Shown here one piece after another: positions 8,026 through 15,730 of a stretch of 64,000 nt of DNA. The notes beneath the pieces are model-generated. The model saw nothing but the letters and a program-made list of their open reading frames with translations. It made no database searches and was not told the DNA's origin. Each line of letters opens with the position of its first letter. The stretch's first letter is position 1. The stretch comes from Algiphilus sp022763315 (GTDB lineage Bacteria > Pseudomonadota > Gammaproteobacteria > Nevskiales > Nevskiaceae): assembly GCF_965249985.1 (NCBI RefSeq), contig NZ_OZ252280.1; one strand, 5' to 3'. A program made the translations under genes and the position numbers.

Positions 8026-8892
8026 ATGCAGGTGGTGTCCATCATTTCGACCAAGGGCGGCGTGGGCAAGACCACGACGGCGGCCAACCTGGGCGGCTTC
8101 ATCGCCGACGCCGGGCTGCGCGTGCTGCTGCTGGACCTGGACGTGCAGCCCACGCTGTCGAGCTACTTCACGCTGGACGTGCGCGCGCCCGGCGGCATCT
8201 ACGAGATGCTGGCCTTTAACGAGCGGCGCATCGAGCAACTGGTGTCGCGCACCGCGATCGCGGGCCTGGACCTGGTGCTCTCCAACGACGACCGCGGCGA
8301 GCTGAACACGCTGCTGCTGCACGCTCCGGATGGGCGCCTGCGACTGCGCCATCTGCTTCCCGTCTTCCGCACGCACTATGACTTGCTGCTGATCGACACC
8401 CAGGGCGCGCGCAGCGTGCTGCTGGAGATGGCGGTGCTGGCGTCCGACCTGGCGCTGTCGCCGGTGACGCCGGAAATCCTCGCGGCGCGCGAGCTGCGGC
8501 GCGGCACGCTGCAACTGATCGAGGACATCGCGCCGTATCGGCACCTGGGCATCGAACCGCCGCCGCTGCGCCTGCTCATCAACCGTGTGCATCCGGTGTC
8601 GTCGAACGCGCGGCTGGTCCAGCAGGCGCTGCGACAGGTGTTCCAGGAACAGGCCGGCGTGCAGGTGCTGGACACCGACGTGCCGGCCATCGAAGCCTAT
8701 CCGCGCGCTGCGACACGAGGATTGCCGGTGCATCGGGTGGAGTACCGGCGGCCGGCTGGTCGCACGGCGCCCGCGGCGCTGGACACCATGCGCACGCTGG
8801 CCGGTGAGCTGTTCCCCGCGTGGCGGGAGCGCTTCGCGCTGGTCACCGGCCGGGCCGATGCGGGAGGGGCCGGCCATGGCGAGCGCGCATGA
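8026..8892 (+). CDS. parA: ParA-family ATPase of the ICE
   Basis: A 288-aa protein. ATG 8026 is chosen (GAGGAG upstream), so it begins MQVVSIISTKGGVGKTT. That places the deviant Walker A motif KGGVGKTT at residues 10-17, the signature of ParA/MinD ATPases. The switch region LLLDLDVQPTLSSYF and LLLIDTQGARS (Walker B) follow. It would bind nucleoid DNA in the ATP state and work with ParB in stabilising the excised element. In ICEclc, parA together with the next small gene affects division of transfer-competent cells. It overlaps the next gene by 17 nt. Confidence 0.9.
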   Translation: MQVVSIISTKGGVGKTTTAANLGGFIADAGLRVLLLDLDVQPTLSSYFTLDVRAPGGIYEMLAFNERRIEQLVSRTAIAGLDLVLSNDDRGELNTLLLHAPDGRLRLRHLLPVFRTHYDLLLIDTQGARSVLLEMAVLASDLALSPVTPEILAARELRRGTLQLIEDIAPYRHLGIEPPPLRLLINRVHPVSSNARLVQQALRQVFQEQAGVQVLDTDVPAIEAYPRAATRGLPVHRVEYRRPAGRTAPAALDTMRTLAGELFPAWRERFALVTGRADAGGAGHGERA

Positions 8893-9112
8893 ATTGGCGC
8901 GCGGCCGTGAACGGCTGCGCGCGTTGATCGAGTTCGCGCTGGGCGAAGGCTGGCGCGTGGTGCGCACGTCCGGCGGGCACCTGAAATTCACGAAACCAGG
9001 CTGCGCGTCGATCTACACCAGCTCGACTGCGAGCGACCACCGTGCCGACCGCAATGCCCGCGCGCAGCTTCGCCGCGCCGACCGGCAGGCGCAGGAGAAC
9101 GGCCGTGGCTGA
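8876..9112 (+). CDS. Small HicA-like protein between parA and parB (shi position)
   Basis: A 78-aa protein from ATG 8876, overlapping parA by 17 nt and parB by 8 nt, which implies translational coupling. It is basic, with a core reading LGEGWRVVRTSGGHLKFTKP, reminiscent of the HicA/YcfA double-stranded-RNA-binding fold in which a conserved Gly-x-His follows the second strand. In ICEclc, from memory, the gene at this position (shi) contributes to growth arrest of transfer-competent cells. A HicA-like mechanism would explain that but is inference. No HicB antitoxin is seen. Confidence 0.65.
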   Translation: MASAHELARGRERLRALIEFALGEGWRVVRTSGGHLKFTKPGCASIYTSSTASDHRADRNARAQLRRADRQAQENGRG

Positions 9113-10769
9113 GCTGACGCCGCAGGACATGGCTGCCAAGCTGCTGGCCACCGGCTTCGAGCGCAGCGGCCCTTCGGCCGCGACATTGAGCGACCCCATC
9201 GCCGACACGCCGATGGTGGTGACGCTGGACCAGTTGCGGCCCTACGACCACGACCCGCGCGTGACACGCAACCCGGCCTATGCGGAGATCAAGGCGTCCA
9301 TCCGCGAACGCGGGCTGGACGCGCCCCCCGCGATCACGCGCAGGCCGGGCGAGGCACACTACATCATTCGCAACGGCGGCAACACGCGGCTGGCGATCCT
9401 GCGCGAGTTGTGGAGCGAGACCAAGGAGGAACGCTTCTTCCGCATTGCGTGCCTGTTCCGCCCGTGGCCGGCGCGCGGCGAGATCGTGGCGCTGACCGGG
9501 CATCTGGCCGAGAACGAGCTGCGCGGCGGGCTGACCTTCATCGAGCGGGCGTTGGGCATCGAGAAGGCGCGCGAGTTCTACGAGCAGGAATGCGGCCAGG
9601 CGCTGTCGCAGAGCGAACTCGCGCGGCGGCTGACTGCCGACGGCTATCCGGTGCCGCAGTCACACATCAGCCGCATGAACGATGCGGTGCGCTATCTGCT
9701 GCCGGCGATCCCGACGCTGTTGTATGGCGGATTGGGCCGGCATCAGGTGGACCGGCTCGCGGTGCTGCGCAAGGCGTGCGAGCGCACCTGGGAGCGGCGT
9801 GCGCTGGGCCGCACCGTGGCCGTGGACTTCGCCACCTTGTTTCAGGACATCCTGACGCAGTTCGACACACAACCGGACGACTTCTCGCCACAGCGGGTGC
9901 AGGACGAGCTGGTGGGCCAGATGGCCGAGCTGCTGGAGGCGGACTACGACACCCTGGCGCTGGAGATCAACGACAGCGAAAGCCGCCAGCGTGCCCTGAC
10001 CAGCGAACCGGCGGTGCCGACGCCACCGGTAGCGCCTGTCGTGCCTGCTGCACCTCCCTCGCCGGCCTCCGCGCCTCGGCAGCCACCCGCCTCGTCCGTG
10101 CCGCGCGACACCACGCCGGTCGCGCCTCCGGCGCCAGCAGCGACACCGCCTGCACCGCTCGAAGCGCCGGAGGAACAGCACGGGCACGGGCAACGCGACG
10201 AGCGCCTGCAAGGGCACATCGTGACGCCGGCACCGACCACCGAGCGCCTGCAGTCCATCCAACGGATGGTCGCGGATCAACTCGGCGACAAGCTGCCCGA
10301 CTTCGAGGCCGATGCGCTGCGTGCGATCCCCGTGCAGGCCGGCGGGCTCTATCCCATCTCGGACGTCTGGTACATCGAGCCGGGGCTGGACGCGCCGGAT
10401 CGCCTGCGCGTGCACATCGCGCAATTCGCGCGCGAGATCGCCGGGGACGCAGCGGTAGCCGACCACATCGAGGCCAGCGACGGCGGCATCGGCTTCGTCT
10501 GCGTGGCGCCGGCCGTGGGCCAGGCGAAGGCGCTGCCGGCGTTCGCGCGGGCGGTGCTGACCCTGCTGCATGCGCTGAGTGCGGCGCCGCCCGCCGCGAA
10601 CGGATTGGACCGCGCGCGGCTGGCCGACGAGCTGGCGGCGCTGCTCCATGGCCATGGCGGCTCGGCCACACGCCTGAGCGATGCTGCGCTGGTGAAGCTG
10701 TTCCGTCTGCTGCGCCTGGCGCGCCGGCTGCTGGATCTGGAAGCCGGCGTAGCGAGCCAGGATTCCTGA
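9105..10769 (+). CDS. parB: ParB-family protein of PFGI-1-class ICEs (BisD-like)
   Basis: A 554-aa protein from GTG 9105, with AGGAG 9 nt upstream inside the preceding gene. The N-terminal ParB/Srx domain (residues ~40-130) reads LDQLRPYDHDPRVTRNP and later IIRNGGNTRLAIL. A helix-turn-helix follows (SQSELARRLTADGYPVPQSH). Residues ~310-370 are a long Pro/Ala-rich linker, and the C-terminal 190 residues are a separate helical domain. This long architecture is the PFGI-1-type ParB (TIGR03764). In ICEclc the equivalent, BisD, acts with BisC as an FlhDC-like activator; here DUF2857 follows directly. Confidence 0.88.
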   Translation: MAELTPQDMAAKLLATGFERSGPSAATLSDPIADTPMVVTLDQLRPYDHDPRVTRNPAYAEIKASIRERGLDAPPAITRRPGEAHYIIRNGGNTRLAILRELWSETKEERFFRIACLFRPWPARGEIVALTGHLAENELRGGLTFIERALGIEKAREFYEQECGQALSQSELARRLTADGYPVPQSHISRMNDAVRYLLPAIPTLLYGGLGRHQVDRLAVLRKACERTWERRALGRTVAVDFATLFQDILTQFDTQPDDFSPQRVQDELVGQMAELLEADYDTLALEINDSESRQRALTSEPAVPTPPVAPVVPAAPPSPASAPRQPPASSVPRDTTPVAPPAPAATPPAPLEAPEEQHGHGQRDERLQGHIVTPAPTTERLQSIQRMVADQLGDKLPDFEADALRAIPVQAGGLYPISDVWYIEPGLDAPDRLRVHIAQFAREIAGDAAVADHIEASDGGIGFVCVAPAVGQAKALPAFARAVLTLLHALSAAPPAANGLDRARLADELAALLHGHGGSATRLSDAALVKLFRLLRLARRLLDLEAGVASQDS

Positions 10770-10786
10770 GCGCAGGAGGCTCCCGT

Positions 10787-11347
10787 ATGTCGGCACCGCA
10801 CCCGCTCAACCAGGCCGTGATCGCCCAGGCCCTGCATGACCTGCGCAACGGCCAGTTGCGCCGCTGCAAGGCCATGGGCTTCGGCGAGGAGGAGCTGGAT
10901 GCGCTGAAACACCCCGAGCTCGTGAGCATGCTGGTGAATGCCACGGTGTCGTGGTGTTCGGTGTCGGTGAACCGGGAGGTGTTGAAGCGGCTGCTGAGCC
11001 AGGTGCACGACGTGGAGCGGGAGATCGCCACGGTGGACCGCATGCTGCGCCTGGGGGCGAGCACGGAGATGGTCAGCAAGTTCTACGGCCTCACGCATCA
11101 GGAAGTGGCGCTGCGCCGCGACATCCTCGGGCTACCCAAGCGCAAGGGCCGGCATCCGGTACTCGACGAGGCGCAGAACGTGGCCTTGTGGGAGCGCTGG
11201 AAGGCCGGCGTCGCCGAGCGCCATGTCGCCCTGACCGACGACATGGCGATGCTGGCGCTGACCATGGACCTGGCCGAGGCCATGACCCTGCCCACGTCGG
11301 TGATCTGGTCGGCGATACGGAACTGGATCGACCAGGGGCTGGTGTAG
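10787..11347 (+). CDS. DUF2857 protein (BisC-like regulator)
   Basis: A 186-aa protein from ATG 10787 with AGGAGG upstream. The text LKHPELVSMLVNATVSWCSV and FYGLTHQEVALRRDILGLPK is typical of DUF2857. Residues ~95-130 look like a helix-turn-helix. In ICEclc the corresponding protein pairs with the ParB-like BisD to form a complex distantly like FlhDC that switches on transfer genes. The 17-nt gap to parB and the 2-nt gap to the next gene indicate a single operon. Confidence 0.85.
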   Translation: MSAPHPLNQAVIAQALHDLRNGQLRRCKAMGFGEEELDALKHPELVSMLVNATVSWCSVSVNREVLKRLLSQVHDVEREIATVDRMLRLGASTEMVSKFYGLTHQEVALRRDILGLPKRKGRHPVLDEAQNVALWERWKAGVAERHVALTDDMAMLALTMDLAEAMTLPTSVIWSAIRNWIDQGLV

Positions 11348-11349
11348 CC

Positions 11350-12543
11350 ATGACCACGGGCAGCGCATCACGGCGCGATGGCCCGGTTGCGCTGTCGGCG
11401 TTGTTCGACGAGGCGCTGCGGCACCTTGAGTCTAAGGAACCGGCGCAGGGCACGGCGCCGGCCGCCGACGGTTTCCTCTACAGCGGCAACCGCCATGAGA
11501 GCGTGCCGCGCAGGCTGTTCCTCGACCGGCGCCTGACGCCGCTGGAGCGCAACGCCTGGCAGGTGTTCCTCCTGCAGCTCAACGACGACGGCGTGACCGC
11601 TTTTCCCACCTACGACCAATTGCGCCCTTACTTGGCCTCGATGCCCTGCGCGGCACAAGCCTCGCACGAGACCGTGGCGCGCGCCCTGACGCTGCTGCGG
11701 CTGACACGCTGGCTGAGCCTGGTGCGACGACGGCGCGACCCGAAGACCGGCCGCATTCAAGGCAACCTCTACGTGCTGCACGACGAACCGCTGTCGCCCT
11801 TCGAGGCGATGCAGCTCGATGCCGACTACCTCGGCCTGGTCAGTCAGGCGCTGACCCATGCCGCCAAGGCGGTACAGATCGTGGGCATGAACACGCTCAA
11901 GGAGATTGCCGAAGACCCGCTGCTCAGCGGCCGCACGCTGCCGACCCGCTTGCAGGTGCTGGCGCAGCGCATGGCGCGGCATGGCTGGACGACACCAGGT
12001 TATCCACAGGAGGGTGCCGACCACGAATCCGAAGAAGGCCAGGAAGCCCTTCTTCGGAATGCTGCGCGCCCGTCTTCGGAATCCGAAGCAGGGCCGAAAC
12101 CCGCGCCGGACGGCTCTCTTCGGATTCCGAAGGAGGACCGTACAGTACGTAATGATCGTATAAATGAAGTACGTACAGTACCGCGCGCGAGGGCCTTGCA
12201 GAACCTGCGGCTGCCCGAGCGTTTCCTGCGCTTGAAGGACGAGCAGCAGGCCGGCGCGCTGGTGGCGCTGCAGCAGGTGGACGAGGCGCAGAGGCAGGCC
12301 GTGCTCGACGAGTGGGCGGCACGCTGCCACAACAGCGCGGTACGCAACCCGGCCGGCTACCTGTTTGGCATCATCCAGAAGGCGATCCGCGGGGAGTTCA
12401 AGGCCTGGGCCGGAGAAAGTGCATCGGCACCGCCAGCGCCCCCGCCACCTGCGCCATCGTCACCGCCGGCATCCCGTGCGGCTGACCCCGAGGTGGCACG
12501 TGCCTACCTGGCACAGCTCCGAGAAGCCTTGCGTGATCGCTGA
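11350..12543 (+). CDS. STY4528-family pathogenicity-island replication protein
   Basis: A 397-aa protein from ATG 11350. The N-terminal ~210 residues contain a winged-helix-like region (TYDQLRPYLASM and SHETVARALTLLRLTRWLSL) shared with ICE/plasmid replication initiators of the STY4528 family. A low-complexity Glu/Pro/Arg linker (~residues 215-280) separates it from a helical C-terminal part (AGYLFGIIQKAIRGEFKAW). The linker codons hold a DnaA box, three palindromes and an AT-rich repeat, which suggests that the DNA there is selected as an origin as well as coding. It is the last gene before a palindrome-marked gap. Confidence 0.82.
   Translation: MTTGSASRRDGPVALSALFDEALRHLESKEPAQGTAPAADGFLYSGNRHESVPRRLFLDRRLTPLERNAWQVFLLQLNDDGVTAFPTYDQLRPYLASMPCAAQASHETVARALTLLRLTRWLSLVRRRRDPKTGRIQGNLYVLHDEPLSPFEAMQLDADYLGLVSQALTHAAKAVQIVGMNTLKEIAEDPLLSGRTLPTRLQVLAQRMARHGWTTPGYPQEGADHESEEGQEALLRNAARPSSESEAGPKPAPDGSLRIPKEDRTVRNDRINEVRTVPRARALQNLRLPERFLRLKDEQQAGALVALQQVDEAQRQAVLDEWAARCHNSAVRNPAGYLFGIIQKAIRGEFKAWAGESASAPPAPPPPAPSSPPASRAADPEVARAYLAQLREALRDR
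12000..12181. other. Candidate replication origin inside the STY4528 gene
   Basis: Within 182 bp there is a perfect DnaA box TTATCCACA (12000-12008). It is followed by an imperfect inverted repeat (12025-12038 with 12048-12060) and two copies of the palindrome CTTCGGAwTCCGAAG (12074-12088 and 12118-12132, 44 bp apart). An AT-richer tract then carries the direct repeat CGTACAGTAC (12139-12148 and 12172-12181). This is the layout of an iteron-type oriV with an unwinding region, in an otherwise GC-rich coding sequence. The function is inferred. Confidence 0.5.
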
Positions 12544-12549
12544 TGTTGA

Positions 12550-12566
12550 CTATCCCCAGGGGATAG
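12550..12566. repeat. ICE palindrome, copy 1 (CCCCAGGGG-centred)
   Basis: CTATCCCC-A-GGGGATAG, a perfect palindrome around a central A. It lies 6 nt after the stop of the STY4528 gene and about 108 nt before the OST-HTH gene. The same element recurs at 13584 and 15503, always in intergenic gaps of the maintenance region. It is a probable binding site of an ICE regulator. Confidence 0.7.
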
Positions 12567-12673
12567 CTGGAACAGACATCTTTCCGCCGCGCTCGATTGT
12601 CGCCCGCCGAATGACAGGCGAAACTGTCGCCTGTGAATCAGACGAGGACAGCCACGCACGAGCCCGGCCGACG

Positions 12674-13534
12674 ATGGACATGACGACTTCCCCCGCCACA
12701 AACGCACTGCAACCACTACAGCGAGACGTTCAGCGCTTGCTGGGCAGATGCCTGTTGCGCCTTCAACAATACGAGCGCCTCATGAAAGCCATCGTGGCCC
12801 ACCACGAGATTTCAGGCCCGGCGCATTCGCAGGAGGCCATTCGCGCAGCGCGGATTGAAGATGCCGCGACCAAGACCCTGGGCACGTTGGTCGGACAACT
12901 GTTTGGTTCGTATGTCGTCACCGATGGAAATGGTGGCGAGGAACGCGACGACGATCTTCCCGGCGACGTGGTTTCCTTTCGCACGCGCGTGCAACTGAGC
13001 CTGTCTGCGCAGGACTACGCCAAGACCCAGGCCGACCTCAAAGACCTGGTATCGCTGCGCAACACACTGGTGCACCACTTCATCGACCAGCACGATCTAT
13101 GGACCGTGGACGGGTGTCGCGCTGCACAGGACGAACTCGGTTCCGCCTACACGCGCGTCGATCAACACTTCGAGCAGCTGCGCGGCTGGGCCGAGCACAT
13201 GGATCAGGCGCGGCGCCTGGCAGCGGAATTCGTCCAGTCGGACGTGTTCCACGACCTGGTGGTCAATGGCATCGCGCCGGACGGCACGGTGGACTGGTCG
13301 GCCGCCGGCATCGTTCGTGCGCTGCGCGAGGCCGCTGCGCAGTTGGCCGTCGAGGGCTGGACACCCATCGCCGCCGCTGGCCGCTGGATCGCGGACCGGC
13401 ATCCCGAGCAGCTTCCAGCCAAGTACGGCTGCAGCAGTTGGCGGCAGGTGGTGCACGAGTGCCGCCTGTTCGAGCTTCGCTACCGTGAGGTGGAGGGGCA
13501 ACGGGCCGCCTGGTACCGACCTCGCGAGGCATAG
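12674..13534 (+). CDS. OST-HTH/LOTUS-domain protein of the ICE
   Basis: A 286-aa protein; ATG 12674 is the first sensible start, without a strong ribosome site. Residues ~1-190 are helical and charged, with a segment (LVSLRNTLVHHFI) like that of HEPN/Cthe_2314-type helical proteins. Residues ~205-286 match an OST-HTH/LOTUS domain: GWTPIAAAGRWIADRHPEQL, then YGCSSWRQVVHECRLFELRY. LOTUS domains bind RNA (G-quadruplex or dsRNA) or helicases. The gene stands alone, bounded by the CCCCAGGGG palindrome on both sides. Its function in the ICE is unknown. Confidence 0.72.
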   Translation: MDMTTSPATNALQPLQRDVQRLLGRCLLRLQQYERLMKAIVAHHEISGPAHSQEAIRAARIEDAATKTLGTLVGQLFGSYVVTDGNGGEERDDDLPGDVVSFRTRVQLSLSAQDYAKTQADLKDLVSLRNTLVHHFIDQHDLWTVDGCRAAQDELGSAYTRVDQHFEQLRGWAEHMDQARRLAAEFVQSDVFHDLVVNGIAPDGTVDWSAAGIVRALREAAAQLAVEGWTPIAAAGRWIADRHPEQLPAKYGCSSWRQVVHECRLFELRYREVEGQRAAWYRPREA

Positions 13535-13583
13535 CCCCGCAACGCGGTCTCACCTCCGCGCGAGCCGCGAACACATCCGCCGA

Positions 13584-13602
13584 GCTATCCCCAGGGGATA
13601 GC
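13584..13602. repeat. ICE palindrome, copy 2
   Basis: GCTATCCCCAGGGGATAGC, a perfect 19-nt palindrome. It lies 50 nt after the OST-HTH gene and 120 nt before the PFL_4669 gene, and its core is identical to the copies at 12550 and 15503. Confidence 0.7.
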
Positions 13603-13722
13603 CGGCACACACAGCCTTCCGCGCAGAACAAACCGGGCGCGCATGGGCTGCGGTTTGTTGACTGACAGCCTTCCGGCCGATGCCGATGCTGGCGACTCGC
13701 CCCTTCACCGCGAGTCGCTCCC

Positions 13723-14511
13723 ATGGCCAACGAACGCACAGAACCCCTGCAACTGAATCTCGGATCGCTGCGCAGCGCGATGTCGCTGACGCTGCACACG
13801 CACCACGCTTCGCGCATCTGGCACGGCCGCGCGCCGACCGAGGGGCGCCCAGGCATCATCGGTCTCAACGGCTTCATCGGCGCCATGAACAAGATGAAGC
13901 GCGGCGCCGAGCAGGACGACCCGTACTCGGACTGGTGGATGCTGCGGATCGAGGACAAGCTCGCCGACACCAAGACCCGTCTGCAGACCCTGCGCGAACA
14001 GGTGGATCAGGCCTTGGCCGACGTGCCAGCGGCGCTGTCCCTGGGCGAGAACATGAACGTGCAGCCGGTGAAGCTGCCGCTGTTCGTGAACGCCCAGCTC
14101 GGCTTCATGGCGGTGTATCTGCTGGCCGACTACGACGACCTGGCACGCAAACTCATCCTGGCGCACCACACGGCGCTGATCGACCGCAGCACCTTGGAGC
14201 GCTGGCTCAATGATGGTGCGCACGCGCTGCGCAGCCTGTTCTCGCTGGCCCAGCAGTACCGCTACTCGGGTACGACGCGCGACGACTTCGCGGCGAAGAA
14301 CGCGGCGGCGCGAGCTGCGTTGGAGAAGTTCGGCGAGCTGCCGCAGGACGTGCTGGAAGGCACGCGGCGCTCGCGCTTCGCGCCACCGATCGCGCGGCGG
14401 ACGACCAAGCCCGGCACGCCGCCTGCAGCGCCCGCCATCGAGCCCGATGCGCCGGCTCACACGGATGGCACAGCCGATGGTGCGGCGGGCGATGAGGGTG
14501 CGGGCGCATGA
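13723..14511 (+). CDS. Integrating conjugative element protein, PFL_4669 family (TIGR03761)
   Basis: A 262-aa protein from ATG 13723. The sequence NLGSLRSAMSLTLHTHHASR, then GIIGLNGFIGAMNKMKRGAE and DDPYSDWWMLRIE is characteristic of the PFL_4669/DUF1845 family found only in this ICE class. The C-terminal ~50 residues are a Pro/Ala/Asp-rich tail. The function is unknown, but it is always in the replication/maintenance block next to DUF3158, ssb and topB. It overlaps the next gene by 4 nt (ATGA). Confidence 0.88.
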   Translation: MANERTEPLQLNLGSLRSAMSLTLHTHHASRIWHGRAPTEGRPGIIGLNGFIGAMNKMKRGAEQDDPYSDWWMLRIEDKLADTKTRLQTLREQVDQALADVPAALSLGENMNVQPVKLPLFVNAQLGFMAVYLLADYDDLARKLILAHHTALIDRSTLERWLNDGAHALRSLFSLAQQYRYSGTTRDDFAAKNAAARAALEKFGELPQDVLEGTRRSRFAPPIARRTTKPGTPPAAPAIEPDAPAHTDGTADGAAGDEGAGA

Positions 14512-15056
14512 CAGCATCGATCCCCATCAGCCACTCCACGCGCTTCGTGGCGCTGGAACAGGCGGACTTCCAGCGGCTGGAACACGCAGGCTACCTAAAA
14601 GGACTTTTACAGCCTTTTAAGGGTAAGGGGAGTCTGGAGACCTGGGCCAGCCAGTGCGCAGCGCTGCGCGACGACGTGATTGGCCTGGCGCAGCGGCGCG
14701 TGCTGCCCCAGGCGCGCGCCTACCCCTTCAGCCTGCTCCACGTGCAACTGGCCCAGCAGGCCACTGGCGCAGGGACGACCTTCCTGCGCTGGCGCAACCT
14801 CGACCGTTCCTCCATGGGCGTGGCGTTGTGGGAGGCCCTGCTGGCCAACCCCGCGACGCCGGCCTCGCTGATCGACGAGCTGTACGCGATCGAACTGCAG
14901 CGCATCGTGCTGAACATGCAGATCAGCCTGACCCACAGCATCGCTCGCCAAGCCCTGGAATGCGCCAACAAGGCCGCGCAGGCCGAAGCGGCTTACCTGC
15001 GGCGCGTCCACGGGCATACCGCGTCCGTTCCACCCACCACCAAGGAGTCACCATGA
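14508..15056 (+). CDS. DUF3158 family protein
   Basis: A 182-aa protein from ATG 14508, overlapping both neighbours by 4 nt (ATGA junctions), so PFL_4669, DUF3158 and ssb are one translationally coupled unit. The core LEQADFQRLEHAGYLKGLLQ followed by GGTTFLRWRN-like text (GAGTTFLRWRNLDRSSMGVA) is diagnostic of DUF3158. Function unknown. A run of A/T-rich codons near residues 25-35 (CTAAAAGGACTTTTACAGCC) stands out from the GC-rich background. Confidence 0.85.
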   Translation: MTASIPISHSTRFVALEQADFQRLEHAGYLKGLLQPFKGKGSLETWASQCAALRDDVIGLAQRRVLPQARAYPFSLLHVQLAQQATGAGTTFLRWRNLDRSSMGVALWEALLANPATPASLIDELYAIELQRIVLNMQISLTHSIARQALECANKAAQAEAAYLRRVHGHTASVPPTTKESP

Positions 15057-15436
15057 GCACGCACTTCGTCGGCGAGGGCAACATCGGTTCTGCGCCGGAC
15101 TACCGCGAATTTCCGAACGGCAACGACGAGCCACGCCGGCTGCTTCGCCTGAACGTCTACTTCGACAACCCGATCCCGAAGAAGGACGGCGAGTACGAAG
15201 ATCGTGGCGGCTTCTGGGCGCCCGTGGAGCTGTGGCACCGCGACGCCGAGCACTGGAAGACGCTGTACCAGAAAGGTATGCGGGTACTGGTCGAGGGCCG
15301 CACCGTGCGCGACGAATGGGAGGACGCCGACGAGAACGAGCGCGTGACGTTCAAGGTCGAGGCGCGGCGCGTGGGCATCCTGCCGTACCGCATCGAGTCG
15401 GTGGCGCTGAGCGCCAAGCCCGCCGGCGGACAGTAA
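15053..15436 (+). CDS. ssb: ICE-encoded single-stranded DNA-binding protein
   Basis: A 127-aa OB-fold protein from ATG 15053 with AAGGAG upstream. FVGEGNIGSAPDYREFP near the N-terminus, WAPVELWHRDAEHWKTLYQK in the middle and the VLVEGR strand match short SSB-like proteins of ICEs. It lacks the acidic DDDIPF-type tail of housekeeping SSB, so it probably does not recruit the host SSB interactome in the usual way. It would protect single-stranded DNA during conjugative or rolling-circle replication, next to topB. Confidence 0.82.
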   Translation: MSTHFVGEGNIGSAPDYREFPNGNDEPRRLLRLNVYFDNPIPKKDGEYEDRGGFWAPVELWHRDAEHWKTLYQKGMRVLVEGRTVRDEWEDADENERVTFKVEARRVGILPYRIESVALSAKPAGGQ

Positions 15437-15502
15437 TTCGCCCATCGCCGTTCCCCCGAGGGCGGCTGTAGCAACCGTCATACGCCCGCGATGCACCAGC
15501 GA

Positions 15503-15521
15503 GCTATCCCCAGGGGATAGC
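15503..15521. repeat. ICE palindrome, copy 3
   Basis: GCTATCCCCAGGGGATAGC again, 66 nt after ssb and 210 nt before topB. It is followed at 15531 by TCGTCCACAGAG, a poor DnaA-box-like match that I do not score. The three copies separate four transcription blocks. Confidence 0.7.
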
Positions 15522-15730
15522 TCCAAGGTCGTCCACAGAGTTCCAGCCGCCCTCCAGAAACGACGCTCTTGCTGTGCCAGCTCCTGCGGTCTATGCGCAC
15601 CGCTGCGGCAACGGACCGCCTGCCGATCACAAAGCGGTGTCTGCATCAATCGGCTTCCTTGCTGCCGGCATCTCCTGGCCCCGCCAAGCTGACGCCCATC
15701 CGATGAACCGCACATTTCCAAGGAGGCTTC

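Noticed and set aside
15528..15541. A second DnaA box near palindrome copy 3
   Set aside because: TCGTCCACA deviates from TTATCCACA at two key positions and is isolated.
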